In this document: positions 37,563 to 45,687 of the stretch, piece by piece
How the letters are laid out: the number at the start of each line of letters is the position of its first letter
Numbering within the stretch: position 1 is the stretch's first letter
Source of the DNA: Sphaerisporangium rufum
GTDB taxonomy: Bacteria; Actinomycetota; Actinomycetes; Streptosporangiales; Streptosporangiaceae
Length of the DNA stretch: 64,000 bases
Assembly: GCF_016863395.1 (NCBI RefSeq)
Contig: NZ_BOOU01000085.1
Coordinates: 1 to 64,000, forward strand
Reading direction: 5' to 3'
The notes under the pieces: model-generated
What the model was told of the DNA's origin: nothing
The model's database searches: none
Seen by the model: the letters and a program-made list of their open reading frames with translations, nothing else
Program-made: the position numbers and the translations under genes

Positions 37563-38374
37563 TGCGCTCTCACTTCCTCGATGGTGCCGAGCGATAGATT
37601 CCGGGGAAGGGCCGCGGCTCGCAGAGCGTCGTACCGTCCCACGAGGGCCGCGACGGCCTCGCGTTCTCCGATCATGAAGCCGCGCGGTGAGCTCTCGATA
37701 TAGACACTATGCGGCACGCCCCGAAGCTCGGCAATCGTGAACGCGCTTTGCAGGCCGACCGCACACCACGCCGCATACGGCACGATCTGTACCGTTACCC
37801 GAGGCAAGCGGGCGACCTCCATGAGCCTGGTCAACTGCTCGCGCATCATGGAAATGTCCCCCATGGGGCGGCGGAGCGCTCCTTCATCGACGAGACTCCA
37901 GATCATGGGAGCGGCCGGCCGGGTCAGCATCGCCTGGCGTTCCATCCGGCTCCCCAGGCGTCTCTCCAGGTCCTCGGGTGTAATCCCGGGCTCGGTCTCG
38001 AATACCCGCCGAGCATAGGCCTCGGTCTGGAAGAACCCGGGAATCAGCATCGGGTCCCACGTCCGTAGCGCGGAGGCCTGGCTTTCCAGGGTCACGAAAT
38101 CCCGGAAATGCTCCGGCGCCATGTCCCAGCGCGTCCTCTTCCAGAGTTCGTGGAAGACGCCGTCCAGGTGGAGGACCCGGTCGCAGGCGTCGGCGAAGCC
38201 GCGGTCGGGCCTGCGCTTCAGGGTCTCCAGCATGCCGACGGTGCTGACGGCCACGTTGAGCGCGCGGGCGAGGCGGAGCTGGGTCCAGCCCGCTTCGAGC
38301 CGGTGGCGGCGCAGCTCGTAGGCGAAACGTGCTTGCGGTGATTCGTCGGGGTTAATGGAAATTGGATTAGGCAT
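37553..38374 (-). CDS. XRE-family regulator with DUF5753 domain
   Basis: The 273-residue protein has an N-terminal HTH (FAYELRRHRLEAGWTQLRLA, about residues 15-70) and a C-terminal DUF5753 domain (about 95-265: LIPGFFQTEAYARRVF; PYAAWCAVGLQSAFTI). It is one of the many actinomycete regulators acting with DUF397 partners in development or stress. ATG 38374 has AGGAGAAAGC upstream. It is divergent from an anti-sigma-type ATPase gene. Confidence 0.9.
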   Translation of the reverse strand: MPNPISINPDESPQARFAYELRRHRLEAGWTQLRLARALNVAVSTVGMLETLKRRPDRGFADACDRVLHLDGVFHELWKRTRWDMAPEHFRDFVTLESQASALRTWDPMLIPGFFQTEAYARRVFETEPGITPEDLERRLGSRMERQAMLTRPAAPMIWSLVDEGALRRPMGDISMMREQLTRLMEVARLPRVTVQIVPYAAWCAVGLQSAFTIAELRGVPHSVYIESSPRGFMIGEREAVAALVGRYDALRAAALPRNLSLGTIEEVRAQWI

Positions 38375-38392
38375 GCCAGCTTTCTCCTGAAG

Positions 38393-38429
38393 TCTCACAC
38401 CTATCTCACGAGTACGACCGCGGTCTCAC
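38393..38429 (-). promoter_or_regulatory. Direct TCTCAC repeats between divergent regulator genes
   Basis: TCTCAC occurs at 38393, 38404 and 38424 (spacing 11 and 20 bp) just upstream of the XRE/DUF5753 start. It is a possible operator for that regulator. Nothing else stands out in the 219-bp gap. Confidence 0.45.
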
Positions 38430-38593
38430 AAATACTGTGCTTAGACCGTGCAAGGATTCACCCGTCCGACGCTACCGCCGTACCGCACGCTGGGAAAGCG
38501 GATTCCCCGCAAAGGCGGACCACATGATGACCGGAAACGGAATTCGGTTCGGCTATCACTGACCAGGCTTCTTCGAACTCGAAAGGTGGTCCC

Positions 38594-39046
38594 ATGAACA
38601 TGGGCGAGAGCGGCGCTTCGGTACGGGGCGGCTCCCGGATCACGACCGCGCGCCCGCTCGGCACGGTACGGCTGGCCGGCACGCCGGAGTCGGTGACGCA
38701 CGGCCGGTCGTACGTCCGGACGGTGCTGGTCGCCGCGGGAATCTCCGAGGTCGATGACACGGTGTTGCTGGCGGGCGAGTTGATGGGAAACGCGGTCCGG
38801 CATTCGGACTCCGGGCGTCCGGGCGGGACCGTGGAGGTACGGGTGTTCGCCGACGGAACCCGGGTGCGCGTCGAGGTCGGCGACGAGGGATCGCCGGCCG
38901 GGATTCCGGCGGCGGCCGCGGAGGTGGATCCGTTCAGCGAGAGCGGGCGCGGGCTGTGGCTGGTCGATCGGCTGGCCGCCGCCTGGGGCGTGCTGGAGCG
39001 GCCGGGCGGGCGCACGGTGTGGTTCGAGTGCGCCGTTCCTGCCTGA
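38594..39046 (+). CDS. ATP-binding protein, RsbW-like (anti-sigma kinase fold)
   Basis: The 150-residue GHKL ATPase has N-box LLAGELMGNAVRHS and G1 VEVGDEGSP, G2 SGRGLWLVDRLAAAWGV. Such stand-alone ATPases accompany XRE/DUF397 genes in actinomycetes. ATG 38594 has AAAGGTGG upstream. The partner sigma or anti-anti-sigma factor is not adjacent. Confidence 0.88.
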   Translation: MNMGESGASVRGGSRITTARPLGTVRLAGTPESVTHGRSYVRTVLVAAGISEVDDTVLLAGELMGNAVRHSDSGRPGGTVEVRVFADGTRVRVEVGDEGSPAGIPAAAAEVDPFSESGRGLWLVDRLAAAWGVLERPGGRTVWFECAVPA

Positions 39047-39218
39047 CCGGGCCAGGGCGGTGGGCGGTCTGCGGGGGATCGGGGCGAGTGCGGCGGATGG
39101 GCCGGCGCTGATTACCGGTGCTTGACCCGAGGACGGCCGGAAGCATGATCGACGGGTGGCTAGCCTGGGCACAGTCACGCTCAGTGACGGAATGGCAACG
39201 ACAAAAGGAGACCCGATC

Positions 39219-39620
39219 ATGATCCGACGACTGCTGTGGACGGGTGCCGCCTGCGCGGCGCTCGCCGTCATGGCGCCGGCCGCCGCGTCGGCCGACACGG
39301 CGACGTCCCGGCACCAGGTCAAGGCCGAGCAGTCCGCGACCCAGGGCGACTGGGGCGGCGGCGGCCGGTGGGGTGGCGGCCGCTGGGGCGGCGGTCACTG
39401 GGGCGGCGGCTGGGGCGGTCGCTGGGGCGGTTACTGGGGTCCGCGCTGGGGCGGCTTCTGGGGCGGCTATCCCCTGGGTGGCGGCTACTGGGGCGGTGGC
39501 GGCGGCGTAGTCGTCGTCAACGGCGGCGGCGGCTGCGGCGGCGGTGGCCTCGTCTACGGATCCGCCTGCGGCGGCGGCTGCGGCGGCGGGCTGGTCTACG
39601 GATCGTCCCTCTGCGGCTGA
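39219..39620 (+). CDS. Exported Gly/Trp-rich repeat protein
   Basis: The 133-residue protein has a signal peptide (MIRRLLWTGAACAALAVMAP, cleavage near ASA). The mature protein is almost entirely GGGxWGG repeats, a VVVVNGGGGCGGGG segment and two LVYGSxxCGG units with six Cys. ATG 39219 has AAAGGAG upstream. It is probably a surface or wall-associated structural protein. I know no function. It is analogous to the Gly-rich protein at 40759-41469, and both lie near related palindromes. Confidence 0.8.
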   Translation: MIRRLLWTGAACAALAVMAPAAASADTATSRHQVKAEQSATQGDWGGGGRWGGGRWGGGHWGGGWGGRWGGYWGPRWGGFWGGYPLGGGYWGGGGGVVVVNGGGGCGGGGLVYGSACGGGCGGGLVYGSSLCG

Positions 39621-39671
39621 CCGGCAACCGGTCGTAGGAGAGCCAACGGGCGGCTCCTGCGACATTTTTCA

Positions 39672-39710
39672 GCCCGTGGTTGTCAGCAGATTCTGCTGAC
39701 AACCACGGGC
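39672..39710. repeat. 39-bp near-perfect palindrome with GTCAGCAGATTCTG core
   Basis: The 19-bp arm GCCCGTGGTTGTCAGCAGA and its exact reverse complement are separated by one base. The core matches two sites near the small HTH gene (41517-41532 and 41783-41798). It could be a terminator of the Gly-rich gene or a strong operator; the shared core favours protein binding. Confidence 0.7.
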
Positions 39711-39744
39711 GGCATCACACCGGCGGGGCATCACGCGGGCGGTG

Positions 39745-40182
39745 TCAACGGAGAGTGGGTGGGTGGTGGTCTTCTCCGGAGCTGGCGATGGCGTCGGTCA
39801 GGCGCCCCTGCTGCCAGTACCACTCGCGGGTGCCCCGGAGCACGCACACGTACGAGGTGTCGGCGTCCGCCGACCGCCGGGCGGCGTGCTCGGCGACCTG
39901 CTCCCAGGTCGCCATGACGAGCGTCGTGGTGCACCAGCCGGCGCTGACGCTGGTCATCGTGTACGGCTCCGGACCGTCGTCCGGGGCCATCTCGGTGATG
40001 CCGCCGAACAGGTGCGGCCGGGTGCGGGTCAGGACGGCCCGCCACGGCGGCCAGACCGAGGCGGCGAGCAGGGTGAGAAGTGATGTGCCGGCGATCCACC
40101 AGTGCACGTTCAATGCGACTCCGTTCGTCCGCGACCCCGGCGCGCGGACCGGCCGGGGGGTGCGGCTCGTGTCGTCGATCAC
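39745..40182 (-). CDS. Hypothetical protein with one membrane helix
   Basis: I do not recognise this 145-residue protein. Its third codon positions are strongly GC-biased, which supports a real gene. It has one hydrophobic helix (WIAGTSLLTLLAASVWPPW, about 29-48). After that come soluble segments rich in Trp and Thr (SAGWCTTTLVMATWEQVAEHAA; CVLRGTREWYWQQG). The start ATG 40182 has no clear ribosome site. Confidence 0.6.
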   Translation of the reverse strand: MIDDTSRTPRPVRAPGSRTNGVALNVHWWIAGTSLLTLLAASVWPPWRAVLTRTRPHLFGGITEMAPDDGPEPYTMTSVSAGWCTTTLVMATWEQVAEHAARRSADADTSYVCVLRGTREWYWQQGRLTDAIASSGEDHHPPTLR

Positions 40183-40758
40183 CTCGAACCGGCCGGACGG
40201 CGGCCGAGGCGGGACGGGGGAAGAGAAGAGGGGACGGGGGGAGGGGGCCGGCCAGGGCCCGGCAGGGCGGGGAGGAGGTGTTCGCCGTCACCTCCTGGTC
40301 ACGTCCCTGCCGCCGGGCCGAGGCCGGCCGAGGGGCGCGAGCGGCGGGACTCCACCGGCCGGGTCCGGGCGGACGAGTCGCCGGAGGTCCCCGATCGGTC
40401 GAATCACCGCCAGGACCCGGCCGGTGGTGCCGGAGTCCGCGCCGCTCGCAGCTTGGGGGCCACGTTCGAGACGTGGCCGGATCGGCCGGAAAGGCCGGTG
40501 GAGCGGCTGCGTCCCCTCCTCGCAGCCGCCCCGTGGATGCCGGCGCCGTCGCGGCCCTCGCCACGGATGTCGTCCAGAGGCGCCTACTCCGCGTCTCTGG
40601 ACGGCCCCTGTCTCCAGGGCGTGGTCGCGCACGCCGGGTGGTGGCCGGTGCGGTCCCGCCGTTCCGTCACCGCTCGCGCGGTGCGCGAGGTGCCGGTGCC
40701 GGGGGTGGGACGAACCTCGCGGGCCGGCCGGCCCGGGCGGGTCGGCCCGGCCTGACGA
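40183..40758. other. Gene-poor stretch with a purine-rich tract
   Basis: No convincing gene is seen in 576 bp. Overlapping reading frames exist on both strands but are low-complexity Arg/Pro/Gly sequence without ribosome sites or family features. A purine-rich tract (about 40200-40275, with GGGGGAAG and GGGGGGAGGGGG runs) could form a G-quadruplex on the plus strand. Confidence 0.5.
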
Positions 40759-41469
40759 TCAGCCGAGCCTCGTGAACGAGCGCCCGCCACCGAAGTGACC
40801 GCCTCCGGGGTTGCCCCCGCCCGGGTTGCCGCCTCCGGGGTTACCGCCACCGGGATGACCGCCGCCCGGGTTGCCGCCTCCGGGGTTACCGCCACCGGGG
40901 TGACCGCCACCCGGGTTGCCGCCGCCCCAGTGGCCGCCCCAGTGGCCGCCCCAGCGGGGGCCGTGGCCGCCGTGCCAGCGGCCGCCCCACCGGCCGCCCC
41001 AGCCGGTGGCCCAGCGGAACTGGTAGCCGGTGGCGCCGTACCAGCGGCCGGGCAGGCCGACCGGCTGGTCGCACCAGTCGCCCGGCAGGTCGAAGGACCG
41101 GCCGCCGACGATGTACACCGGGTCGCGGTAGGCACAGCCCGGCGCGACGTAGACGCCGCCGTTCATGGCGAACTGGCAGCTCGGCAGGACGAACGTCCGG
41201 CCGCGCAGGATGAACTCGTGGGCGCGCCCGCGGTCCCAGCCGCCGGGTCGGCGGGCTCCGGACCGGCCGGCGGGCGGCCGGAAGGCGTCCCGGGCCGGGC
41301 TCGCCTGGGCGGCGGGCGCGGCGGGGCGGGCGATGGCGGCCGGCGCGGCCGCCTGCCGGGCGGCGCCGGTCGTCGCGCCGGCCGGTGCCGCGGCCGCCAC
41401 CATGGGGGCGAGCACCGCCGTCGCGGCCGCGGCGAGGATGCCGGTGACGAGGGTCTTCTTCGTCGTCAA
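40759..41469 (-). CDS. Exported protein with C-terminal PGGG(N/H) repeats
   Basis: The 236-residue protein has a signal peptide (TKKTLVTGILAAAATAVLAP). An Ala/Pro/Arg linker follows, then a Cys-containing domain (SCQFAMNGGVYVAPGCAYRD ... GDWCDQPVG, about 105-150), a GGRWGGRW segment and about ten PGGGN/PGGGH pentapeptides. The DNA carries matching 15-bp tandem repeats at about 40800-40925. TTG 41469 is preferred because AAAGGA lies 8 nt upstream; GTG 41502 has no site. It is probably wall- or surface-associated. Confidence 0.75.
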   Translation of the reverse strand: MTTKKTLVTGILAAAATAVLAPMVAAAAPAGATTGAARQAAAPAAIARPAAPAAQASPARDAFRPPAGRSGARRPGGWDRGRAHEFILRGRTFVLPSCQFAMNGGVYVAPGCAYRDPVYIVGGRSFDLPGDWCDQPVGLPGRWYGATGYQFRWATGWGGRWGGRWHGGHGPRWGGHWGGHWGGGNPGGGHPGGGNPGGGNPGGGHPGGGNPGGGNPGGGNPGGGHFGGGRSFTRLG

Positions 41470-41498
41470 GAGACGAGTCCTTTCTGAGTCGTGGAAGG

Positions 41499-41753
41499 TC
41501 ACCGACCCGGTTTGTCGTCAGAATTTGCTGACACTATGGGGTCGAACAGGTCGAGCGTCCGGACACCGACCGCTGACGCGACGGCGTCCGCCGTGGTACG
41601 ACGGCATGTGCCTCTTTTGAGCAGACCGTCAATGCACTGCCGGGTGAGGGCGGCCCGCCGGGCGAACTCGGCGACACTGCGAGCCGTCCCGCCCGACATC
41701 AGTACGCGCAGCAACACCGCGCTCCGCAGGTGCATTTGCGGCTTACCCGGCAT
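41499..41753 (-). CDS. Small XRE-like HTH DNA-binding protein
   Basis: This 84-residue protein has a single HTH: SVAEFARRAALTRQCIDGLLKRGTCRRTTADAVASAVGV (helices split at about 26-63). It has no effector domain. ATG 41753 follows GAAAGGTG. A GTCAG-N6-CTGAC palindrome lies 30 bp upstream of its start and a second one in its last codons, just before the Gly-rich gene. Self-control and control of that gene are inferred. Confidence 0.72.
   Translation of the reverse strand: MPGKPQMHLRSAVLLRVLMSGGTARSVAEFARRAALTRQCIDGLLKRGTCRRTTADAVASAVGVRTLDLFDPIVSANSDDKPGR
41517..41532. promoter_or_regulatory. GTCAG-N6-CTGAC palindrome before the Gly-rich gene
   Basis: GTCAGAATTTGCTGAC lies in the 3' end of the small HTH gene, 48 bp before the TTG start of the Gly-rich gene. 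It is a candidate operator. Confidence 0.55.
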
Positions 41754-41782
41754 TGTTCACCTTTCCGAGGGATTGCTACGTC

Positions 41783-41798
41783 GTCAGATTTTGCTGAC
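41783..41798. promoter_or_regulatory. GTCAG-N6-CTGAC palindrome before the small HTH gene
   Basis: GTCAGATTTTGCTGAC differs by one base from the site at 41517. It lies 30 bp upstream of ATG 41753 and is a candidate autoregulatory operator. The remainder of the gap to 42004 shows no gene. Confidence 0.55.
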
Positions 41799-42004
41799 AG
41801 CTCGACTGCGTGTCGCACTCTAATCCGGAGAAGCGCACCTCCGCAGGCGAACAAGGAAGGTCCCCCGGAACCGCTATCTCGCCCCCGGCATTTCATTGAC
41901 AGCGGTCCGGGTCAGGTTTGCCGCCGATTACCTCCTGTCGTCAAGATCTAGCGGGCATCATGAGGGTGATCGCGGCGAGAAAGAGTCGAGGAGCTGACAA
42001 CCTA

Positions 42005-42433
42005 ATGCCGTCCTGGCGCGTGACAGCGGACCCGTCCCCCACTCCACTGAGCGACAGCATCCGCGCTCACATAAGAGACAAAGGCCTCAGCATCCGCGCG
42101 CTGGCCCTGCGATCCGTCGACCCGGGCACTCGGCAGCACCTGACCGCGCAGTGGATAACCGACGTGCTCAGCGGCCGGGTGCCCCGGATGCCCGACCTGT
42201 GGCGGCTGAACGCGCTGGCGACCGGGCTTGGCCTGGATCCCGACACCGTGAAGGCTCTGGCCATCACCCAGTGGATCGGTTGGGACATCGCCGACATCAA
42301 GCTCGCAAGTGGTGAGCGGCTTATATTTCGCGTACCTGGCGATTACACCGATGAACAGTGTGACCGGCTGGCCGACGAGCTGGGCAGGGCGCTGGATCCG
42401 GCTAATAAATCCGACAATCCACGAGAACCATAG
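42005..42433 (+). CDS. XRE-like HTH protein
   Basis: The 142-residue protein has an N-terminal HTH-like domain: LSDSIRAHIRDKGLSIRALA, then WITDVLSGRVPRMPDLWRLN, about residues 14-75. A short C-terminal part (GERLIFRVPGDYTDEQCDRLADEL) follows. It resembles regulator fragments common next to phage- or stress-type genes. GAGGAG lies 11 nt before ATG 42005; an upstream ATG at 41960 is possible. Target unknown. Confidence 0.6.
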   Translation: MPSWRVTADPSPTPLSDSIRAHIRDKGLSIRALALRSVDPGTRQHLTAQWITDVLSGRVPRMPDLWRLNALATGLGLDPDTVKALAITQWIGWDIADIKLASGERLIFRVPGDYTDEQCDRLADELGRALDPANKSDNPREP

Positions 42434-42543
42434 TTTTCCGGATAATGCATCGAGGCCGGCGTCCGATACGCCAAACTTTCTGTCACCCGGGGGCCTGACG
42501 GCCGGACCAAAGCCCGGGAAGTACGGCAGAAAGGCTGCGGTGG

Positions 42544-42945
42544 ATGACCCGTCCGTCCTCGCCGTCCGCGGCAAGCGTGGAGTTCCGGCGCGTCTCGTTG
42601 CCAGGCGGCTGCCCAGGCGTGATCAGCCACCTGGTGCCCGGCCACCGGATCATCGCCTACGTCGGCGAAGCGCATTTCGACCCGGTGCTGACCTCCCGGC
42701 TGGACCAGATCGGCCGGACGGCGCTCGAGCTGCTCCAGCCGGTGGAGGAGACCCGCCCGAAACCCGCGCTGCGCGTCCGGGTGCGGCGCAGCGGGGACCT
42801 CGGGTCCGAGCTGGCGGTCGCCGAGATCGATGCCGAAGACCTCGTCATCGGCGTCGACCAGGCCCTCATGTCGGCCGACCTGGCCACCTTCCTGAGCGAG
42901 GCCGGCACCCGGGTCACCCGCGACTTCGTCCGGCGGATCGGCTGA
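42544..42945 (+). CDS. Hypothetical protein
   Basis: I do not recognise this 133-residue soluble protein. Codon use is typical of the genome. It contains VISHLVPGHRIIAYVGEAHFD and an ELAVAEIDAEDLVIGVDQALM segment. It is followed 70 bp later by a two-component system, so a role with it is possible but not supported. Confidence 0.55.
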   Translation: MTRPSSPSAASVEFRRVSLPGGCPGVISHLVPGHRIIAYVGEAHFDPVLTSRLDQIGRTALELLQPVEETRPKPALRVRVRRSGDLGSELAVAEIDAEDLVIGVDQALMSADLATFLSEAGTRVTRDFVRRIG

Positions 42946-43015
42946 TCGCCGGCTCGTTCGGCGATCATGCGCATCCGAGGTGGTTCGTCCGTACAATCCC
43001 CATCGGGGGTGGGCG

Positions 43016-44770
43016 ATGGCCACGCGTTCCACGGGCACCACCGCGTCACCGCGTTCAGCCGGCGCCGCCACGTCACCGCGTTCCACCGGCGCCACCGCGT
43101 CGCTCGCCGTCGCGGCCGGAGCGGCGTGGCTGCTGGTCGTCACCGTGCTGGCGGCCGGTCAGGGCGTCATCTGGCGCAACGGCCTGATCTGGGCGCTCGG
43201 CGCGATCGTCGGCCTCACCTTCCTCACGGTCGGGGTGGTGATCTCGCGGGAGCACCCGGGCAACCAGGTCGGCCCGCTCATGGTCGTGCTCGGCATCGCC
43301 TGGATCCCCCAGCAGTTGCTGTTCCTCCCCGACGAACCGCTGTGGGCGCTGGCGTCGTGCGGCATGTGGGCGGGGGTCGCCTGCCACCTGTTCCTCGCCT
43401 TCCCGACCGGCCGGCTGGAGTCCGTGTCCTACCAGGTGGTGACCGCCCTGGCGTACGGCACGGCCCTGGTGCTGCCCGGCGCCCAGGCCCTGCTCCGCCT
43501 GCCGCTGCCCGCGCCGCTCCGGCACACCGTCCTGCAGATCGACGCGTCGTCCTGGCAGGTGACCGTGTCCATCTGCGCCGCGGTGCTCGTCCTCACCGTC
43601 CGGCGCTGGCGCCGGGCCGGTCACGCGCAGCGCCGGGCGATCGCCCCGGTCACCGGCGCGTCGATGGTCGCCACCGTCGCCTTCGCCTGGGACCGGATGG
43701 CCGACCTGATGCCCCCGAACCCGCTGCAGCTTCCCGCCGTCCTCGTCATGCTGGCCTCCTTCGTGGCGGTCCCGCTGGCGTACCTGGCCGGGCTGATGCG
43801 CAGCCGGATGGACCACGGCCGGGTGGCCGAGCTCGTGGTCCAGCTGAGCAGGCGCCGGCGGCCGGACACGCTGCGCGACGAGCTGGCCGCCACCCTGCGG
43901 GACCCCGGGCTGGCCGTGGGCTACTGGACCGCGGAGCAGGACCGCTACGTGGACGCCGACGGCCGCCCGGTCGACCTCGCGCCCGGCCCGGGCCGGGCCG
44001 TCACCCGCGTCGACCAGGGCGAGGCGCCGCTCGCCGTCCTCGTGCACGACGCCGGCCTCCTCCAGCAGCCGTTGCTGGTCGAGGCCGCGTGTGCCGCCGC
44101 CGCGCTCGCGCTGGAGAACGAACGGCTCACCGCGGACCTGCGGGCCCGGCTGCGGCAGCTCGCGGCCTCCCGGCGGCGGATGCTGCAGGTGGGCGAGTCC
44201 GAACGCCGCAGGCTCGAACGCGACCTGCACGACGGCGTGCAGCAGCGACTGCTGTCGGTGGCGATGACGCTCGGCCTGGCCGAGGCCGCCGGCGCCGACC
44301 CCGGGCGGGCCGGACCGCTGGTCGGCGAGGCCAAGGCAGCGGTGCTGGCCGCGCTGGACGACCTGCGCGCGGTCAGCCACGGCATCCACCCGCCGGTGCT
44401 GACCGAGCGCGGCCTTTCGGGCGCGGTCAAGGAGCTGGCCGCCGTCTCCCCGGTCCCCGTCACCTGCGAGGTGACGCTGGGCGGGCCGCTGCCTCAGTCG
44501 GTGGAGACCGCGGCGTACTACATCGTCAACGAGGCGCTGGCCAACGTGACCCGGCACGCCGCCGCGTCCCGGGCCTGGGTGCGGCTCGCCCGACGCGACG
44601 GCGGCCTGCTGGTCGAGGTGGGCGACGACGGCGCCGGCGGGGCCGACCCGGCCGGCGGCTCGGGGCTGGCCGGGCTCGCCGACCGCGCCGAGGCCAACGG
44701 CGGCCGGCTCACGATCGACAGCCCGCCGGGGAAGGGAACCGTGCTGAGGGTGGTCCTGCCGTGCGCGTAG
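43016..44770 (+). CDS. Sensor histidine kinase, NarL/DesK type
   Basis: The 584-residue kinase has several N-terminal membrane segments (about 35-280), a linker, the HisKA_3 phosphoacceptor helix with the H of RRRLERDLHDGVQQRL and a HATPase domain (YYIVNEALANVTRHA; VGDDGAGGADPAGGSGLAGL). The first 30 residues are a tandem TRSxGxxxSPRS repeat. ATG 43016 has GGGGGTGGG upstream. It overlaps the response regulator by 10 bp. Its signal is unknown. Confidence 0.88.
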   Translation: MATRSTGTTASPRSAGAATSPRSTGATASLAVAAGAAWLLVVTVLAAGQGVIWRNGLIWALGAIVGLTFLTVGVVISREHPGNQVGPLMVVLGIAWIPQQLLFLPDEPLWALASCGMWAGVACHLFLAFPTGRLESVSYQVVTALAYGTALVLPGAQALLRLPLPAPLRHTVLQIDASSWQVTVSICAAVLVLTVRRWRRAGHAQRRAIAPVTGASMVATVAFAWDRMADLMPPNPLQLPAVLVMLASFVAVPLAYLAGLMRSRMDHGRVAELVVQLSRRRRPDTLRDELAATLRDPGLAVGYWTAEQDRYVDADGRPVDLAPGPGRAVTRVDQGEAPLAVLVHDAGLLQQPLLVEAACAAAALALENERLTADLRARLRQLAASRRRMLQVGESERRRLERDLHDGVQQRLLSVAMTLGLAEAAGADPGRAGPLVGEAKAAVLAALDDLRAVSHGIHPPVLTERGLSGAVKELAAVSPVPVTCEVTLGGPLPQSVETAAYYIVNEALANVTRHAAASRAWVRLARRDGGLLVEVGDDGAGGADPAGGSGLAGLADRAEANGGRLTIDSPPGKGTVLRVVLPCA

Positions 44771-45408
44771 CGATCTGCGAGGACTCCACGCTGTTCCGCG
44801 AGGGCCTGGCCCGGCTGCTGGCGGAGTCGGGGTTCGCGGTGGCGGCGTGCGTCGACAACGCCGCAGACCTGCTCGCGCACGTGGCGCAGGACCCGCCCGA
44901 GGTGGCCGTGCTGGACATCCGCCTGCCGCCCACCCACACCGACGAAGGGCTGCGGGCCGCGGTCACGCTGCGGGAACGGCATCCGGAGGTGGGCGTGCTG
45001 GTGCTGTCGCACCACGTCCGGGTGAGCTACGCGGTCGAACTGCTCGGCGGCCGCACCGACGGCGTCGGCTACCTGCTCAAGGACCGGGTGTCGGACCTGG
45101 CGGAGTTCGCCGCGGCCATCCGCCGGGTCGGGTCGGGCGGGTCGGTGCTGGACCCGGTCGTCGTCGAGCGGCTCGTCGGCCGCCACCGGCAGCCCGGCGA
45201 CCCACTGGGACGGCTCACCGAGCGCGAGCGCGCCGTGCTGCGGCTGATGGCCGAGGGCCGCACGAACATGGCGATCGCCGAACGGCTGGTCATCGCCGAG
45301 CGCACCGTGGAGAAGCACTGCACGAGCATCTTCGTCAAGCTCGGCCTGGAGGCGAGCGCGCACGACCACCGGCGGGTGCTCGCGGTGCTGCGGTACCTGA
45401 ACGCCTGA
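44761..45408 (+). CDS. LuxR/NarL-family response regulator
   Basis: The 215-residue protein has a receiver domain with acidic pocket (AICEDS), phosphoacceptor Asp in AVLDIRLP and a Lys in LLKDRV. The C-terminal LuxR HTH is LTERERAVLRLMAEGRTNMAI ending TVEKHCTSIFVKLGL. GTG 44761 overlaps the kinase stop, indicating coupling. Targets may include the operon starting at 45688. Confidence 0.9.
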   Translation: MRVAICEDSTLFREGLARLLAESGFAVAACVDNAADLLAHVAQDPPEVAVLDIRLPPTHTDEGLRAAVTLRERHPEVGVLVLSHHVRVSYAVELLGGRTDGVGYLLKDRVSDLAEFAAAIRRVGSGGSVLDPVVVERLVGRHRQPGDPLGRLTERERAVLRLMAEGRTNMAIAERLVIAERTVEKHCTSIFVKLGLEASAHDHRRVLAVLRYLNA

Positions 45409-45687
45409 GGGCGGGTCCGCCGGCCCCCGTCCTCGTCGGCGCGTCGGGTGCTCCGGCGGCCCGGCCGGGTGCGCGGCGGCCGCGCGGCGGCGCCGGGGGG
45501 GCGGATGCGCGGCGGCCCGATGGTACGGATAACCGCACCCGGATGAGGAGGCCAGCCGGGTTCCCGGTCCGGCGGCCGTCGTCGAGGATCAAGGCGACGG
45601 GGAGTCGCCGTGACGCGGCGACCGGTTGCCGCCCGGTCACCGGGCCGGGAACGGCCGCCGGGACCGGGCCGAGGAAGGGACACGCTG

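Noticed and set aside
39672-39710. CRISPR or transposon end
   Set aside because: There is a single palindrome without spaced repeats, flanking duplication or a transposase gene; no insertion sequences, tRNA genes or CRISPR arrays were seen in the window.
40183-40758. Overlapping frames of 100-270 codons on both strands
   Set aside because: No ribosome sites, no recognisable domains, and composition typical of random high-GC frames.
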